Below are positions 24,586-33,829 of a stretch of DNA of 64,000 nucleotides, piece after piece; position 1 is the first letter of the stretch, and every line of letters begins with the position of its first letter. Source of the DNA: Acidobacteriota bacterium (lineage in GTDB: Bacteria; Actinomycetota; Acidimicrobiia; Acidimicrobiales; Microtrichaceae). The stretch covers positions 1 to 64,000 of the forward strand of contig QEUP01000015.1 of NCBI GenBank assembly GCA_003577145.1. Direction: 5' to 3'. Below the pieces are notes generated by a model, which made no database searches, was not told the DNA's origin, and saw only the letters and a list, made by a program, of their open reading frames with translations. A program made the position numbers and the translations under genes.

Positions 24586-25371
24586 ATGATCCTCGACAGG
24601 TTCAGGCTCGACGACAAGGTGGCCATCGTCACCGGCGCTGGCCGCGGAATCGGCAGAGCCGTCGCGCTGGCCTTCGCCGAAGCCGGTGCCGACGTCGCGT
24701 TGGCCGCCCGCACCAAGGAGCAGCTCGAAGAGGTGGCCGCCACGGTGGAAGCATTCGGGCGCCGGGCGCTCGTCGTTCCCTGCGACGTGACCGAAGAGGG
24801 CGCCCTCGGTGATCTGGTCGACCGCACGGTCGAGGACCTCGGGGCGATCGACCTGGTCGTGAACAACGCCGGCGGGAGCATGCCCCAACCCTTCCTCGAC
24901 ACGAGCATCGCCGATCTCGAGAACGCTTTCAGCTTCAACGTCACCACGGCGTTCGAGCTGTCGAAGCTGGCGGTGCCTCACATGCTCGAAAGAGGCGGGA
25001 GCATCGTCAACATCGCTTCGGCGATCGGCCGGCTGAGCGACCGCGGCTACCTCGCCTACGGGACCGCCAAGGCAGCCATGACGCACATGACACGGCTCAT
25101 GTCGGCTGACTGCGCGCCCCGCGTCCGGGTCAACGCGATCTCGGCTGGTGCAGTCGCCACCTCCGCCCTCGAGATCGTCATGGGGAGCGAAGAGCTCAGG
25201 AACGAGATGGAGCAGGGGACGCGTCTGCGGCGGCTCGGCCGGCCCGAGGACATCGCCTTGGCCGCTCTCTACCTGGCGTCGCCTGCATCGAGTTGGGTGA
25301 CGGGCAAGGTACTGGAGGTCGACGGCGGCATGGAGGCTCCGAACCTCGATCTGCACATACCCGACCTCTGA
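24586..25371 (+). CDS. Short-chain dehydrogenase/reductase
   Basis: A 261-residue classical SDR, an NAD(P)-dependent oxidoreductase. The cofactor motif TGAGRGIG is at 16-23, NNAGG at 92-96, and the catalytic residues are Ser144, Tyr157 and Lys161 (YGTAK). An arginine follows Ala40 near the end of beta-2, which favours NADP(H). ATG 24586 has GGGAG five bases upstream, which excludes a longer form that would start inside the palindrome. The best guess is a 3-oxoacyl-ACP-reductase-like or 7-alpha-hydroxysteroid-dehydrogenase-like enzyme; the substrate cannot be set. Confidence 0.92.
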   Translation: MILDRFRLDDKVAIVTGAGRGIGRAVALAFAEAGADVALAARTKEQLEEVAATVEAFGRRALVVPCDVTEEGALGDLVDRTVEDLGAIDLVVNNAGGSMPQPFLDTSIADLENAFSFNVTTAFELSKLAVPHMLERGGSIVNIASAIGRLSDRGYLAYGTAKAAMTHMTRLMSADCAPRVRVNAISAGAVATSALEIVMGSEELRNEMEQGTRLRRLGRPEDIALAALYLASPASSWVTGKVLEVDGGMEAPNLDLHIPDL

Positions 25372-25444
25372 TGAGCCGGCTCCGTGACACGGGCGCTCGA
25401 CTCGACTGTCTGTGCTCGTCCGCGCGGCCATAGGGTTCTCATCC

Positions 25445-26482
25445 GTGAACGAAGCGAGCGAACCGGCTGAGACGGAGATCACCGAACCCGTGGAGCTGTG
25501 CCGCACTGACGGCACGCTGAACCCTGACGCCGTCGGGTTCTCCAGGGTCCCGTTGCACACCTGCAACCTGTCGGGCCGATGGGGTCGCAAGAAGCGCTGG
25601 GACTACTGGTGCGTGACCAGCGACGATTTCGTCCTGTCACTCACCTACGCAGACATCGACTACCTCGGCCTGGCCGCGGTGTGGTTCCTCGACCGCCGCT
25701 CGGGGGAGACGTTCAGCGCCGGGATGGGGACGCCGCTGGGGATCGGCTTCGACCTACCCGACACGGTCGGCGGTGGCCCCATGCGCTACGACCACCTCGG
25801 CCTCGACATCTACATCCGTGAAGAGGTTGCGGGCACCAGGCTGGGCGCAGCGGCGCGCAAACGAGACGGCCGGGTCGTGTACGCCGATGTGCTCGTCGCC
25901 TTGCCCGAGGGCCACGAGACGCTCAGCGTCGTCGTCCCCTGGGACGAACGGACCTTCCAGTACACCTCCAAGCACAACACCCGCCCCGCCATCGGGTGGG
26001 TGAGGACGAACGAGGAATCCTACGAGGCCGGCTCCGACACCAACTCCTGGGGGTGCCTCGACTTCGGGCGTGGCATCTGGCCGCACCGGATCGTGTGGAA
26101 CTGGGGTTCGGCATCGGGACGTTGCGACGGACGCGTCCTCGGATTGCAGCTCGGAGGCAGATGGACCGATGGCACCGGCTCCACCGAGAACGGGATCGTC
26201 ATCGACGGACGTCTGCACAAGATCTCCGAGGACCTGGAGTGGACCTACGACCGCGAGGAATGGAAGCGCCCCTGGCGCATCCGCACTCCCCGCTCCGAGC
26301 GCGTGGACCTCTCGTTCATCCCCGAGTTCGAACGTGGCGAGGGCGTCAACCTCGGCGCGGCGAGGACCGAGGTCCACCAGTGCTTCGGCACCTACCACGG
26401 GACGGTGCTGCGCGACGACGGCTCAGCAGTGGCACTCGAAGGCCTCTATGGCTGGGCCGAAGAGGCACGCCAGCGCTGGTGA
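25445..26482 (+). CDS. DUF2804 family protein
   Basis: A 345-residue protein of the DUF2804 type, seen widely in actinobacteria and proteobacteria without a known activity. The N-terminal CRTDGTLNPDAVGFSRVPLHTCNLSG is the family opening. The rest is rich in Trp, Asp and Gly and predicted to be mostly beta (GRWGRKKRWDYW, HNTRPAIGWVR, WPHRIVWNWGSASG, LEWTYDREEWKRPWRI), in line with a lipocalin- or hydroxyneurosporene-synthase-like beta-barrel fold. I start it at GTG 25445; a longer GTG 25412 form adds eleven less typical residues. It is convergent with the aldehyde dehydrogenase. Confidence 0.82.
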   Translation: MNEASEPAETEITEPVELCRTDGTLNPDAVGFSRVPLHTCNLSGRWGRKKRWDYWCVTSDDFVLSLTYADIDYLGLAAVWFLDRRSGETFSAGMGTPLGIGFDLPDTVGGGPMRYDHLGLDIYIREEVAGTRLGAAARKRDGRVVYADVLVALPEGHETLSVVVPWDERTFQYTSKHNTRPAIGWVRTNEESYEAGSDTNSWGCLDFGRGIWPHRIVWNWGSASGRCDGRVLGLQLGGRWTDGTGSTENGIVIDGRLHKISEDLEWTYDREEWKRPWRIRTPRSERVDLSFIPEFERGEGVNLGAARTEVHQCFGTYHGTVLRDDGSAVALEGLYGWAEEARQRW

Positions 26483-26525
26483 GCCGACGGCTCCTCGAAC
26501 CTCGGGTGAGCCCAGGCGCAGTTGC

Positions 26526-27992
26526 TCAGATGCCTTCGGCGAAGGCCTTGATCTCGAGGTGCTCCTCGAAGCCGGCCACGCCCATCTCCCGGCCGAGCCC
26601 GCTCTGCTTGTAGCCACCGAAGGGGACGTCGGGCCCGTAGAAGACGCCACCGTTGATCCCGATGGTGCCGGTACGGACCCGGCGGGCCACCTCGATGGCC
26701 CGCTCTCTGTCGGCGCTCACCACATGTCCCGACAGGCCGTACACCGAGTTGTTGGCGATGGCGACGGCGTCGTCATCGTCTTCGTAGGGGATGGCGACCA
26801 GCACCGGTCCGAAGATCTCCTCTTGGGCGACGGTGTGATCAGGATCGACGTCGGCCAACAGGGTCGGCTCGAGGTAGTAGCCCCTGGGATGCTGCGGCGG
26901 GCGCTCGCCACCCATCACCAGCCGGGCACCCTGCTCCAGACCCCTGGCGATGTAGCCCTCCACCCGCTCTCGCTGCTTGGCGCTGATGAGAGGGCCCATG
27001 AGGTTGCCGGCGTCGGTCGGATCGCCGTAGGGGACGGATTCGAGGCCGGCGGCGATCACCTCGATGCCCTCCTCGTAGCGGCTGCGGGGCAGCAGCAGCC
27101 GGCTGGTGATGGCACAGCCCTGTCCGGCATGGGTCGTGACCTGGAAAGCACACATGCCCACACTCGAATCGAAGTCGGCGTCGTCGAGGACTATGTAGGC
27201 GGACTTGCCCCCGAGCTCCAGGAACACCCGCTTGACGGTCGCCGCGCCCGCCGCCATGACCTTGCGACCGGTGGCGGTGGAGCCGGTGAAGCTGACCATG
27301 TCCACCCTCGGGTCGGAACTCAACAGGGCACCGATCCCGTGGTCCGACGAGGTGACGATGTTGATGACACCGGGCGGGAAGTCGGTCTGCTCGGCGACGA
27401 GCCGACCGAGCACCGATGCAGACCAGGGTGTGTCGGGTGCCGGCTTCAAGACGACCGTGTTACCCGCTGCGAGTGCAGGGGCGACCTTGGCCAGGTTGAT
27501 CTGAGTCGGGAAGTTCCAGGGGGTTATCGCACCTACGACGCCCACCGGCTCGCGCTCGACCCAGCGGTGGGTCGGGATACCGAATGGCTCGGCCTCGCCG
27601 AGGTCTTCGCGGTACTCGTACTTCTCGGCCAGGTCGGCGACCCAGGCCAAGGCCGCGACCGGTGAGTCCAACTGGGCCATGTGGGTCAGCATCACCGGGC
27701 AGCCGACCTCGGCCACCGTCATCGCCCTGAACTCCTCCAGGTGATCCAGCAGGGCGCGCTGGAGCTGGCGTACACAGTCGGCCCGCAGTTCCTGGTCCCG
27801 GGACCAGTCGGTGTCATCGAAGGCTCGTCGGGCGGCGGTGATGGCACGGTCGAGGTCCGCCGCAGTTCCACAACCGGCCACACCGATCGTCTCCTCGGTG
27901 GCAGGGTTGACGTTGTCGAACGTTCCCCCCGAAGCGGCAGCCAACTCGCCGTCTATCAGCAACCGATCTTCTCTTAGCACCTCGTCGGCCAC
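26526..27992 (-). CDS. NAD(P)-dependent aldehyde dehydrogenase
   Basis: A 488-residue ALDH-superfamily enzyme that oxidises an aldehyde to the acid. PWNFPTQINLAKVAPALAAGNTVVLKPA is the cofactor-binding block, FTGSTATGR the Rossmann loop, Glu259 (ELGGKS) the general base and Cys293 (GQGCAIT) the nucleophile; EEIFGPVL and PFGGYKQSGLGREMG are also present. GTG 27992 was chosen because GGGG lies five bases upstream; a longer form would add about 30 low-complexity residues. It resembles the broad group that includes betaine and gamma-aminobutyraldehyde dehydrogenases. Confidence 0.93.
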   Translation of the reverse strand: MADEVLREDRLLIDGELAAASGGTFDNVNPATEETIGVAGCGTAADLDRAITAARRAFDDTDWSRDQELRADCVRQLQRALLDHLEEFRAMTVAEVGCPVMLTHMAQLDSPVAALAWVADLAEKYEYREDLGEAEPFGIPTHRWVEREPVGVVGAITPWNFPTQINLAKVAPALAAGNTVVLKPAPDTPWSASVLGRLVAEQTDFPPGVINIVTSSDHGIGALLSSDPRVDMVSFTGSTATGRKVMAAGAATVKRVFLELGGKSAYIVLDDADFDSSVGMCAFQVTTHAGQGCAITSRLLLPRSRYEEGIEVIAAGLESVPYGDPTDAGNLMGPLISAKQRERVEGYIARGLEQGARLVMGGERPPQHPRGYYLEPTLLADVDPDHTVAQEEIFGPVLVAIPYEDDDDAVAIANNSVYGLSGHVVSADRERAIEVARRVRTGTIGINGGVFYGPDVPFGGYKQSGLGREMGVAGFEEHLEIKAFAEGI

Positions 27993-28095
27993 CTCGGCCC
28001 CCCGGCTCGAACCCGATAGGAGTGCTGCGAATCCTCGCTCAGTCTGACCAGCGGTGGGTAGCCGTGCAAGCGACGGTGGCACCGCGCGCTCGAGG

Positions 28096-29004
28096 TCAGC
28101 GGCGTATCACGCCCAAGCGGCCGTTGCGGTAGTCCTCGACTGCCTCGGCTATCTCGGCACGGGTGTTCATCACGAACGGGCCGTAGCGGGCCACCGGCTC
28201 CGAGAGGGGGCGCCCGCTCAACAACAGCACCTCGGTTTCCTCGTCCGCCCCTGAAGTGGCCGACATGTCGACGCGGTTGCCGCCGGCACCGAAGACGGCC
28301 ATCTGTCCGTCACCCACCTGGGACGGCAGGGTGAGCTCACCCGCGAAGACATAGGCGAAGGCGTTGTGGCCCTCGGGGACCTCGACCGTCAAGTCAGCTC
28401 CCGGAGCCGCACTCACGTGGAGATAGTTGATCGGCGAGTGAGTCGTCACCGGGCCACCGACTCCGTCGAACTCGCCTGCGATGACGCGCACCCTCGCCCC
28501 GTCCCGCTCCACCACCGGGATGGTCGAGGCGCGCAGGTCTTGGTACCGGGGGGTCGACATCTTGTCGGCTGCCGCCAGGTTCACCCACAGCTGGAAGCCG
28601 TGCATCCGACCGCCTCGTTCCCGGATGTCCCGGGAAGGCATCTCGGAGTGGATCACCCCCGAACCGGCGGTCATCCACTGCACGTCCCCGGGGCCGATGA
28701 AACCGTGGTTGCCTTCGGAGTCCTCGTGCTCGCCGACGCCGTCGAGGATGTAGGTGACGGCCTCGAAGCCCCGGTGGGGATGGTCCGGCGCGCCCTTCGC
28801 CTCGCCGGGTGCGTAGTCCTGGGGTCCCATCTCGTCGAGCAGGAGGAAGGGGTCGACCATGTCGACCCTGGCGGTGGGGAAGGCGCGGCGCACCACCATC
28901 CCCTCACCCTCGAGGGTGCGCACGGCATCGACGACAGCGAGGATGTCCTTGCGCTTCGGGTCGGCCACGAGGTCCTCCAGGGTCGGCAGGTCCGTCGTAT
29001 GCAC
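28096..29004 (-). CDS. Pirin family bicupin
   Basis: A 302-residue bicupin. The N-terminal cupin has the complete iron site: His75 and His77 in HPHRGFE, His119 and Glu121 in HSEMP. The C-terminal cupin follows PINYLHVSAAPG and shares the family ending GPFVMNTRAEI with a short tail. Pirins act as quercetin dioxygenases in some bacteria and as redox-sensing partners in others; the biological role here is open. The start is GTG 29004. It lies 76 nt before the stop of the arabinofuranosidase gene on the same strand, possibly read from one transcript. Confidence 0.93.
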   Translation of the reverse strand: MHTTDLPTLEDLVADPKRKDILAVVDAVRTLEGEGMVVRRAFPTARVDMVDPFLLLDEMGPQDYAPGEAKGAPDHPHRGFEAVTYILDGVGEHEDSEGNHGFIGPGDVQWMTAGSGVIHSEMPSRDIRERGGRMHGFQLWVNLAAADKMSTPRYQDLRASTIPVVERDGARVRVIAGEFDGVGGPVTTHSPINYLHVSAAPGADLTVEVPEGHNAFAYVFAGELTLPSQVGDGQMAVFGAGGNRVDMSATSGADEETEVLLLSGRPLSEPVARYGPFVMNTRAEIAEAVEDYRNGRLGVIRR

Positions 29005-29080
29005 ACAACCCGGCGCAACCCCGCGCCTATTCCGGAAGCAGGATTGCGCAAGCGACGACTGCGCAGGGCGCCTCTACGGC

Positions 29081-30577
29081 TCACCGGTCCAGCGACGACA
29101 CATCGAGCTTCAGCAAGGTCATCGAGGGTGGTGCGAGGTCGACCCTGATCGCGCTGGGCGAGACGAGCTTGGCTCTGCCCGGTACGGGCGTGACCCGCCC
29201 GGGCCTCTGCCAGGTGTTGCGAGCCTCCAGGTCACGGTCGTGCAGGATCTCCACCTCGACACCTGAGGTCCTCAAATCGCCGAGCTGGACGTCCACGGCG
29301 ATCTCGTGTCCGATGCTGCGGTGCACCAGGCACAGCGTCACTCGGTCGGCCTCGGCGTCATAGCTCGCCGACGCATCGATCACCGGCACAGGGCCTCGCC
29401 CGCTGGTCTCCAGCTCCGGACAGTCCAGCGCGACCCGTAGGGACTCGCCCGAGGTGGCGCCGCTCAGCATCACGAAGGGCCAGTAGGTCGCCTCGCGAAG
29501 CACGCCCTCACGGCTGGTCTTGATGGGTCCGAGGATGTTCACGACCTGTGCGAAGCAGGCGATCTTGACGATGTCGCAGTTGCGGATGAACGAGTTGAGG
29601 TACTGCGCGATCACCAGCGCATCCTCGAAGGTGTACTCCTCTTCGAGCAGGTGGGGTGCGAAGCTCCAGCCTCCTTTCATGTCGTAGTTGCGCCGCCACA
29701 CGTTCCACTCGTCGAATGACACCTGCACCGACCGGCTGCTCGCCTTGAGCGCCCGCACATAGGAGATCAGTCCTCTGTAGTCGGCGAGGATCTGGTCGAT
29801 CACCACACCCTCGGCCAGGTACGAAGGCGTGTCGGGCTTGGCGGCGGTGTACCTGTGGGCGGAGATGTAGTCGACTGAGTCCCAGCAGTGCTCCAGGACC
29901 GTGCGGTCCCACTCCATGTAGGTCCCCATGTTGCGGCTCGACGAGCCGCACACGATCAGCTCGATGGAATCGTCGAGCTGCTTCATGAGCGAGCCGGCGG
30001 CCAGCGCCTTCTCCGCGTACACGCGGGCGGGCACGTGACCCGCCTGCCAGGGTCCGTCCATCTCGTTGCCCAGGCACCAGGTACCCACGCCGTAGGGCTC
30101 CTCGGAGGCGTTGGAGGCCCTGCGGTCCGTCCAGTAGGTCCCCGGAGGGAGGTTGCAGTACTCCACCAGCGCTGCCGCGCTCTCGATCGAGCCGGTACCG
30201 AGGTTGACCGCCAGCACCGGAGCTGTGTCCACAGCCCGGCACCAGGCCACGAACTCGTCGGTTCCGAAGTGGTTCGACTCCAGCGACTGCCAGGCCGAAT
30301 CCGCACGTACCGGGCGCTGGGCTCGGGGCCCGACCCCGTCCCGCCAGTCGTAGCCGCTGACGAAGTTGCCGCCTGGATAGCGCATCAGCGGCATGTTCAT
30401 CGCCGTGATGGCGCTCATCACGTCGGTCCTGAAGCCGCGCTCGTCGGAGAACGGGGATCCGGGGTCGTAGATCCCCTCGTAGACAGCTCGGCCCATGTGC
30501 TCGATGAAGCCACCGAAGATCCGGCGATCGATGGGGCCGATGCGCTGCCGGGTGTCGAGGTGAACGGTCGCCTCCAT
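29081..30577 (-). CDS. GH51 alpha-L-arabinofuranosidase
   Basis: A 498-residue cytosolic glycoside hydrolase that removes terminal alpha-L-arabinofuranose. The barrel starts with RRIFGGFIEHMGRAVYEGIYDP and PLMRYPGGNFVSGYDW. Glu172 in CLGNEMDGPWQ is the acid/base and Glu290 in VSFDEWNVW the nucleophile, both in standard GH51 context. A C-terminal beta-sandwich follows from about 390. It has no signal peptide, so it works on imported arabino-oligosaccharides or on turnover of envelope arabinan. ATG 30577 is the family-consistent start. Its promoter region is shared with the divergent persulfide dioxygenase gene. Confidence 0.94.
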   Translation of the reverse strand: MEATVHLDTRQRIGPIDRRIFGGFIEHMGRAVYEGIYDPGSPFSDERGFRTDVMSAITAMNMPLMRYPGGNFVSGYDWRDGVGPRAQRPVRADSAWQSLESNHFGTDEFVAWCRAVDTAPVLAVNLGTGSIESAAALVEYCNLPPGTYWTDRRASNASEEPYGVGTWCLGNEMDGPWQAGHVPARVYAEKALAAGSLMKQLDDSIELIVCGSSSRNMGTYMEWDRTVLEHCWDSVDYISAHRYTAAKPDTPSYLAEGVVIDQILADYRGLISYVRALKASSRSVQVSFDEWNVWRRNYDMKGGWSFAPHLLEEEYTFEDALVIAQYLNSFIRNCDIVKIACFAQVVNILGPIKTSREGVLREATYWPFVMLSGATSGESLRVALDCPELETSGRGPVPVIDASASYDAEADRVTLCLVHRSIGHEIAVDVQLGDLRTSGVEVEILHDRDLEARNTWQRPGRVTPVPGRAKLVSPSAIRVDLAPPSMTLLKLDVSSLDR

Positions 30578-30689
30578 CCGCCCGAGGTTGCCACACGCCG
30601 ACCAAGGCCGGCGCCGTCTTGTCGCCAAGCCCCTTTCCTGCCCCACCTGATCCGGCAAGACTTGACCTAGACCCGAAAGGACCACACCC

Positions 30690-32057
30690 ATGATCTTCGA
30701 GCAGTTCTACCTCGACTGCCTTTCCCAGGCTTCCTACCTGATCGGGGACGAGACCACCAACAAGGCCGTGGTGGTCGATCCCCGCCGTGACACAGAGATC
30801 TACCTGGAGTCGGCAGAGCAACACGGCCTCAGCGTCGAGCTCATAGTCGAGACGCACTTCCATGCCGACTTCTTGTCGGGACACCTGGAGCTCGCCGAGG
30901 CCACCGGTGCCACGATCGCCTTCGGGGAGGCGGGCCGGACCGAGTTCGAGACGCGGGCACTGCACGACGGCGAGCGGATCGGGTTGGGCGAGGTATTGCT
31001 GGTCGTGCTGGCGACTCCGGGGCACACGCCCGAGTCGATCAGCATCGTCGTGTACGAGCACACCGACGACGACATCCCCTTCGGCGTCCTGACCGGCGAC
31101 ACGTTGTTCGTGGGCGACGTCGGACGCCCTGATCTGCTGGCATCACTCGGTTACACCGCCGAGCAGCTCGCCGAGAAGCTGTACGACTCGCTCCACGACA
31201 AGCTCCTCACCCTTCCCGACGCGACCCGCGTGTATCCCGCTCACGGTGCAGGATCGGCATGCGGCAAGCAGCTCTCGACAGCCACTGTGTCGACCATCGG
31301 CGAGCAGCGCCGGACCAACTACGCCCTGGCGGTACCCGATCGGCGCTCGTTCATCGACGCAGTCACCGAGGGCCAGCCGAGCGCACCCGGCTACTTCGTG
31401 TTCGACGCCACGCTCAACCGCAAGGTCAGGCCACTCCTCCACGAGAGCGAAGCGCCGTCGGTGCTCACCTACGGCGACCTCATGGCCGCCGCCGACGACG
31501 GTGCGGTGCTGCTCGACACCCGTGACGCGGCCGAGTACGCCAAGGGTCACCTGCGGAACTCGATCAACGTCGGCCTCGGGGGCCGCTTCGCCGAGTACGC
31601 CGGATCGATCGCCGACCCCGACCGGGCGATCGCCCTCATCTGCGATCCCGGGACCGAAGCGGAGGCCAAGGTTCGCCTCGGCCGGATCGGTTACGACAAC
31701 GTGCTGGGCCACCTCGACGATGCAGTGCAAGCCATGACCGAACATCCCGAGGTTGTCGACGTCAGCTCGCGGCTGACGACCAGCGAGTTCGAGCAAGCCC
31801 GCCGTGCCGGCGAGCTCCAGGTGATCGACATCCGCAACCCGGGTGAGACGGCGCGGGGCACGATCCCAGGGGCCGTGACCGTTCCACTGGCGACGCTCCG
31901 GGAGCGGGTCGGCGAGCTCGACCCCGGTGTCCCCACAGTGGTGTGCTGCTCCGGCGGCTATCGCTCCTCGGTCGCCGCCAGCCTCTTGGAGTTGCGCGGT
32001 TTCACCGACGTCAGCGATCTGCTCGGCGGTTACGACGGCTGGGTGACGATGGTCTAG
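30690..32057 (+). CDS. Persulfide dioxygenase-like MBL protein fused to two rhodanese domains
   Basis: A 455-residue three-domain protein for sulfide or persulfide oxidation. Residues 1-220 form the MBL domain with His56, His58 and Asp60 in ETHFHADFLSGH and the later TPGHTPESI, LTGDTLFVGDVGRPD and PAHGAGS motifs, as in ETHE1-like and BLH-type persulfide dioxygenases. A first rhodanese domain (about 255-355) has LICDPGTEAEA in place of the cysteine loop and is probably inactive. A second (about 360-455) has CSGGYRS with Cys420 and should carry sulfane sulfur. ATG 30690 has AAAGGA upstream. Confidence 0.92.
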   Translation: MIFEQFYLDCLSQASYLIGDETTNKAVVVDPRRDTEIYLESAEQHGLSVELIVETHFHADFLSGHLELAEATGATIAFGEAGRTEFETRALHDGERIGLGEVLLVVLATPGHTPESISIVVYEHTDDDIPFGVLTGDTLFVGDVGRPDLLASLGYTAEQLAEKLYDSLHDKLLTLPDATRVYPAHGAGSACGKQLSTATVSTIGEQRRTNYALAVPDRRSFIDAVTEGQPSAPGYFVFDATLNRKVRPLLHESEAPSVLTYGDLMAAADDGAVLLDTRDAAEYAKGHLRNSINVGLGGRFAEYAGSIADPDRAIALICDPGTEAEAKVRLGRIGYDNVLGHLDDAVQAMTEHPEVVDVSSRLTTSEFEQARRAGELQVIDIRNPGETARGTIPGAVTVPLATLRERVGELDPGVPTVVCCSGGYRSSVAASLLELRGFTDVSDLLGGYDGWVTMV

Positions 32058-32130
32058 CCGGTGAGCTGATCAGCCGCTCACGCCCGGCATCGAGGGTAGT
32101 GTCGGGGCGAGCGCGCAACGGAGAGCAACG

Positions 32131-32940
32131 ATGGCGAACGCGGTAACAGTGGCCCTCGAGGCTGAGCGCCTCGAGGTCCTACGCCTCGGCGGCAGCCTCA
32201 CCGACGACGAGTGGAACCTGCCGAGCGACTGCGAGGGCTGGACGGTCAAGGACGTGCTGGCCCATCTCGTGTCCGTGTTTCACATCGACCTCGCGACGCT
32301 GAAGGTGCTCGCCGCCCATCGCGACGGCAACGATGTCGAGCGGATCAACGACCAGTTGGTGGAGTTGAGAGCTTCGAGTTCCGCCGGGGAGATCCTCGGC
32401 GAGTACGAGAGGTGGAGCCGGCGGGCGATGAGGGTCATGTCGCTGCTGCAGAGAAGGCCCCTCCGGGACCTCACCGTCGGCATGGGGGGTCTGGGCAGGC
32501 ATCCACTGCGGTTGTTGGCCAACGCCATCGTGTTCGACCACTACGTCCATCTCCGCTACGACATCCTGGCGCCGACGGGCCCCGTCGATCGTCCCCAACC
32601 ACCTCACGACGGCCTGCGCCTCGAGCCGATCGTCGAGTGGTGCACGAGCGGGCTTCCACAGATGAGTGGTCCTGCGCTCTATGCAGTCACCGCTCCTGTC
32701 ACGTTGGATCTGCGCGGCCCCGGTGGTGGTACGTGGGTCTACGAACCGCCCCGCGGGGGCGAGAAGGTCGGAACGGTATCCCCGGGCGGCTCGACCGGGG
32801 TGGCGGCGACCATCCGGTCGACCACGGATGAGTTCCTCGTGTGGGGTACCCGCCGCCGCGACTGGCACACCCGAGAGGTGGAGATCGACGGCGACAAGGA
32901 CCTCGCCGAGCGCTTCCTCGACAATGTCAACATCGTCTGA
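32131..32940 (+). CDS. Maleylpyruvate-isomerase-like DinB-fold enzyme
   Basis: A 269-residue DinB-superfamily protein. CEGWTVKDVLAHLVSVF near residue 37 is the common motif of the mycothiol-dependent maleylpyruvate isomerase N-domain; NAIVFDHYVHLRYD carries the second metal ligands. The C-terminal 100 residues include VTLDLRGPGGG and a sterol-carrier-like stretch. Start ATG 32131 has GGAG seven to eight bases upstream. It overlaps nothing, but the crotonase gene starts 5 nt after its stop, so both are probably co-translated. The reaction is unknown; a thiol-dependent isomerisation or transfer is the family expectation. Confidence 0.82.
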   Translation: MANAVTVALEAERLEVLRLGGSLTDDEWNLPSDCEGWTVKDVLAHLVSVFHIDLATLKVLAAHRDGNDVERINDQLVELRASSSAGEILGEYERWSRRAMRVMSLLQRRPLRDLTVGMGGLGRHPLRLLANAIVFDHYVHLRYDILAPTGPVDRPQPPHDGLRLEPIVEWCTSGLPQMSGPALYAVTAPVTLDLRGPGGGTWVYEPPRGGEKVGTVSPGGSTGVAATIRSTTDEFLVWGTRRRDWHTREVEIDGDKDLAERFLDNVNIV

Positions 32941-32945
32941 TCTCC

Positions 32946-33755
32946 ATGGCTGAACCGGCTGCATTGGTTGCACGCGACGGGCATGTCCTGATCCTCACGC
33001 TCAACCGTCCCGAACGGCAGAACGCGATCAACGGAGAGATGCTCGTGCGGATGTACGACGCCTTCGTCGAGGCCAACGACGATCCCGAGATCCGTTGCCT
33101 GATCATGACCGGTGCCGGAGGCAACTTCTGCAGCGGGGCCGACCTGAAGGACATGAGCGCCGGCCATCCCGACGCCGCCGACACCGAGATCGACGTACAG
33201 GCGCGCCTGGCCGAGGATCCCGAACTGCACTGGAAGGCGCTGCTGCGGAGCTACCGGCCGAACGTGCCCATCGTGGCAGCAGTCGAAGGCACCGCCGTCG
33301 CCGGAGGGACCGAACTGCTCCAAGCGACCGAGATACGGGTCGCGGGTGAGAGCGCCCGCTTCGGGGTGTCCGAAGTCCGCTGGTCGCTCTACCCGATGGG
33401 AGGCTCGGCGGTCAGGTTGCGCCGCCAGATCCCCTTCACCCACGCGGCCGAGATCCTGCTCACCGGCAAGCACATCACCGCCTCCGAGGCCCTCGACATC
33501 GGCCTCGTCGGTCAGGTGGTCCCCGACGGCAAGGCCCTCGACACAGCCAGAGAAATCGCTCACACGGTCTGCGAGAACGGCCCTCTGGCGGTGCAGGCCG
33601 TGCTGCGGACGCTGCGCGACACCGATGGGATGACCGAGCAGCAGGCGCTGGACTACGAGTTCACCTACGGCTGGGAGGTCTTCTCGTCCGAGGATGCCCG
33701 CGAAGGGCCCCGCGCCTTCGCCGCGAAGCGCAAGCCCGACTTCAAAGGTCGCTGA
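32946..33755 (+). CDS. Enoyl-CoA hydratase/isomerase (crotonase) family protein
   Basis: A 269-residue full-length crotonase. LTLNRPERQNAINGEM begins the fold, GAGGNFCSGADLKDM forms the oxyanion hole, and AVEGTAVAGGTELLQATEIRVAGESARFGVSEVRWSLYP carries the second active-site loop, where a Ser or Tyr takes the position usually held by the second catalytic Glu. The first catalytic glutamate is present in GVSEVR. The C-terminus (SEDAREGPRAFAAKRKPDF) is the typical trimer helix. It is probably a hydratase or isomerase of fatty-acid or steroid side-chain degradation. ATG 32946 lies 5 nt after the upstream stop. Confidence 0.92.
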   Translation: MAEPAALVARDGHVLILTLNRPERQNAINGEMLVRMYDAFVEANDDPEIRCLIMTGAGGNFCSGADLKDMSAGHPDAADTEIDVQARLAEDPELHWKALLRSYRPNVPIVAAVEGTAVAGGTELLQATEIRVAGESARFGVSEVRWSLYPMGGSAVRLRRQIPFTHAAEILLTGKHITASEALDIGLVGQVVPDGKALDTAREIAHTVCENGPLAVQAVLRTLRDTDGMTEQQALDYEFTYGWEVFSSEDAREGPRAFAAKRKPDFKGR

Positions 33756-33829
33756 ACCGCCGGCGGCGTCCGATGCTGACACGACTCGTTCGCTGTGCTG
33801 GACTTGCACCCAACTCGGAGAGGTGAGTC

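Noticed and set aside
30690-32057. Plain glyoxalase II
   Set aside because: THFHADFLSGH and two rhodanese domains point to a persulfide dioxygenase-type enzyme.
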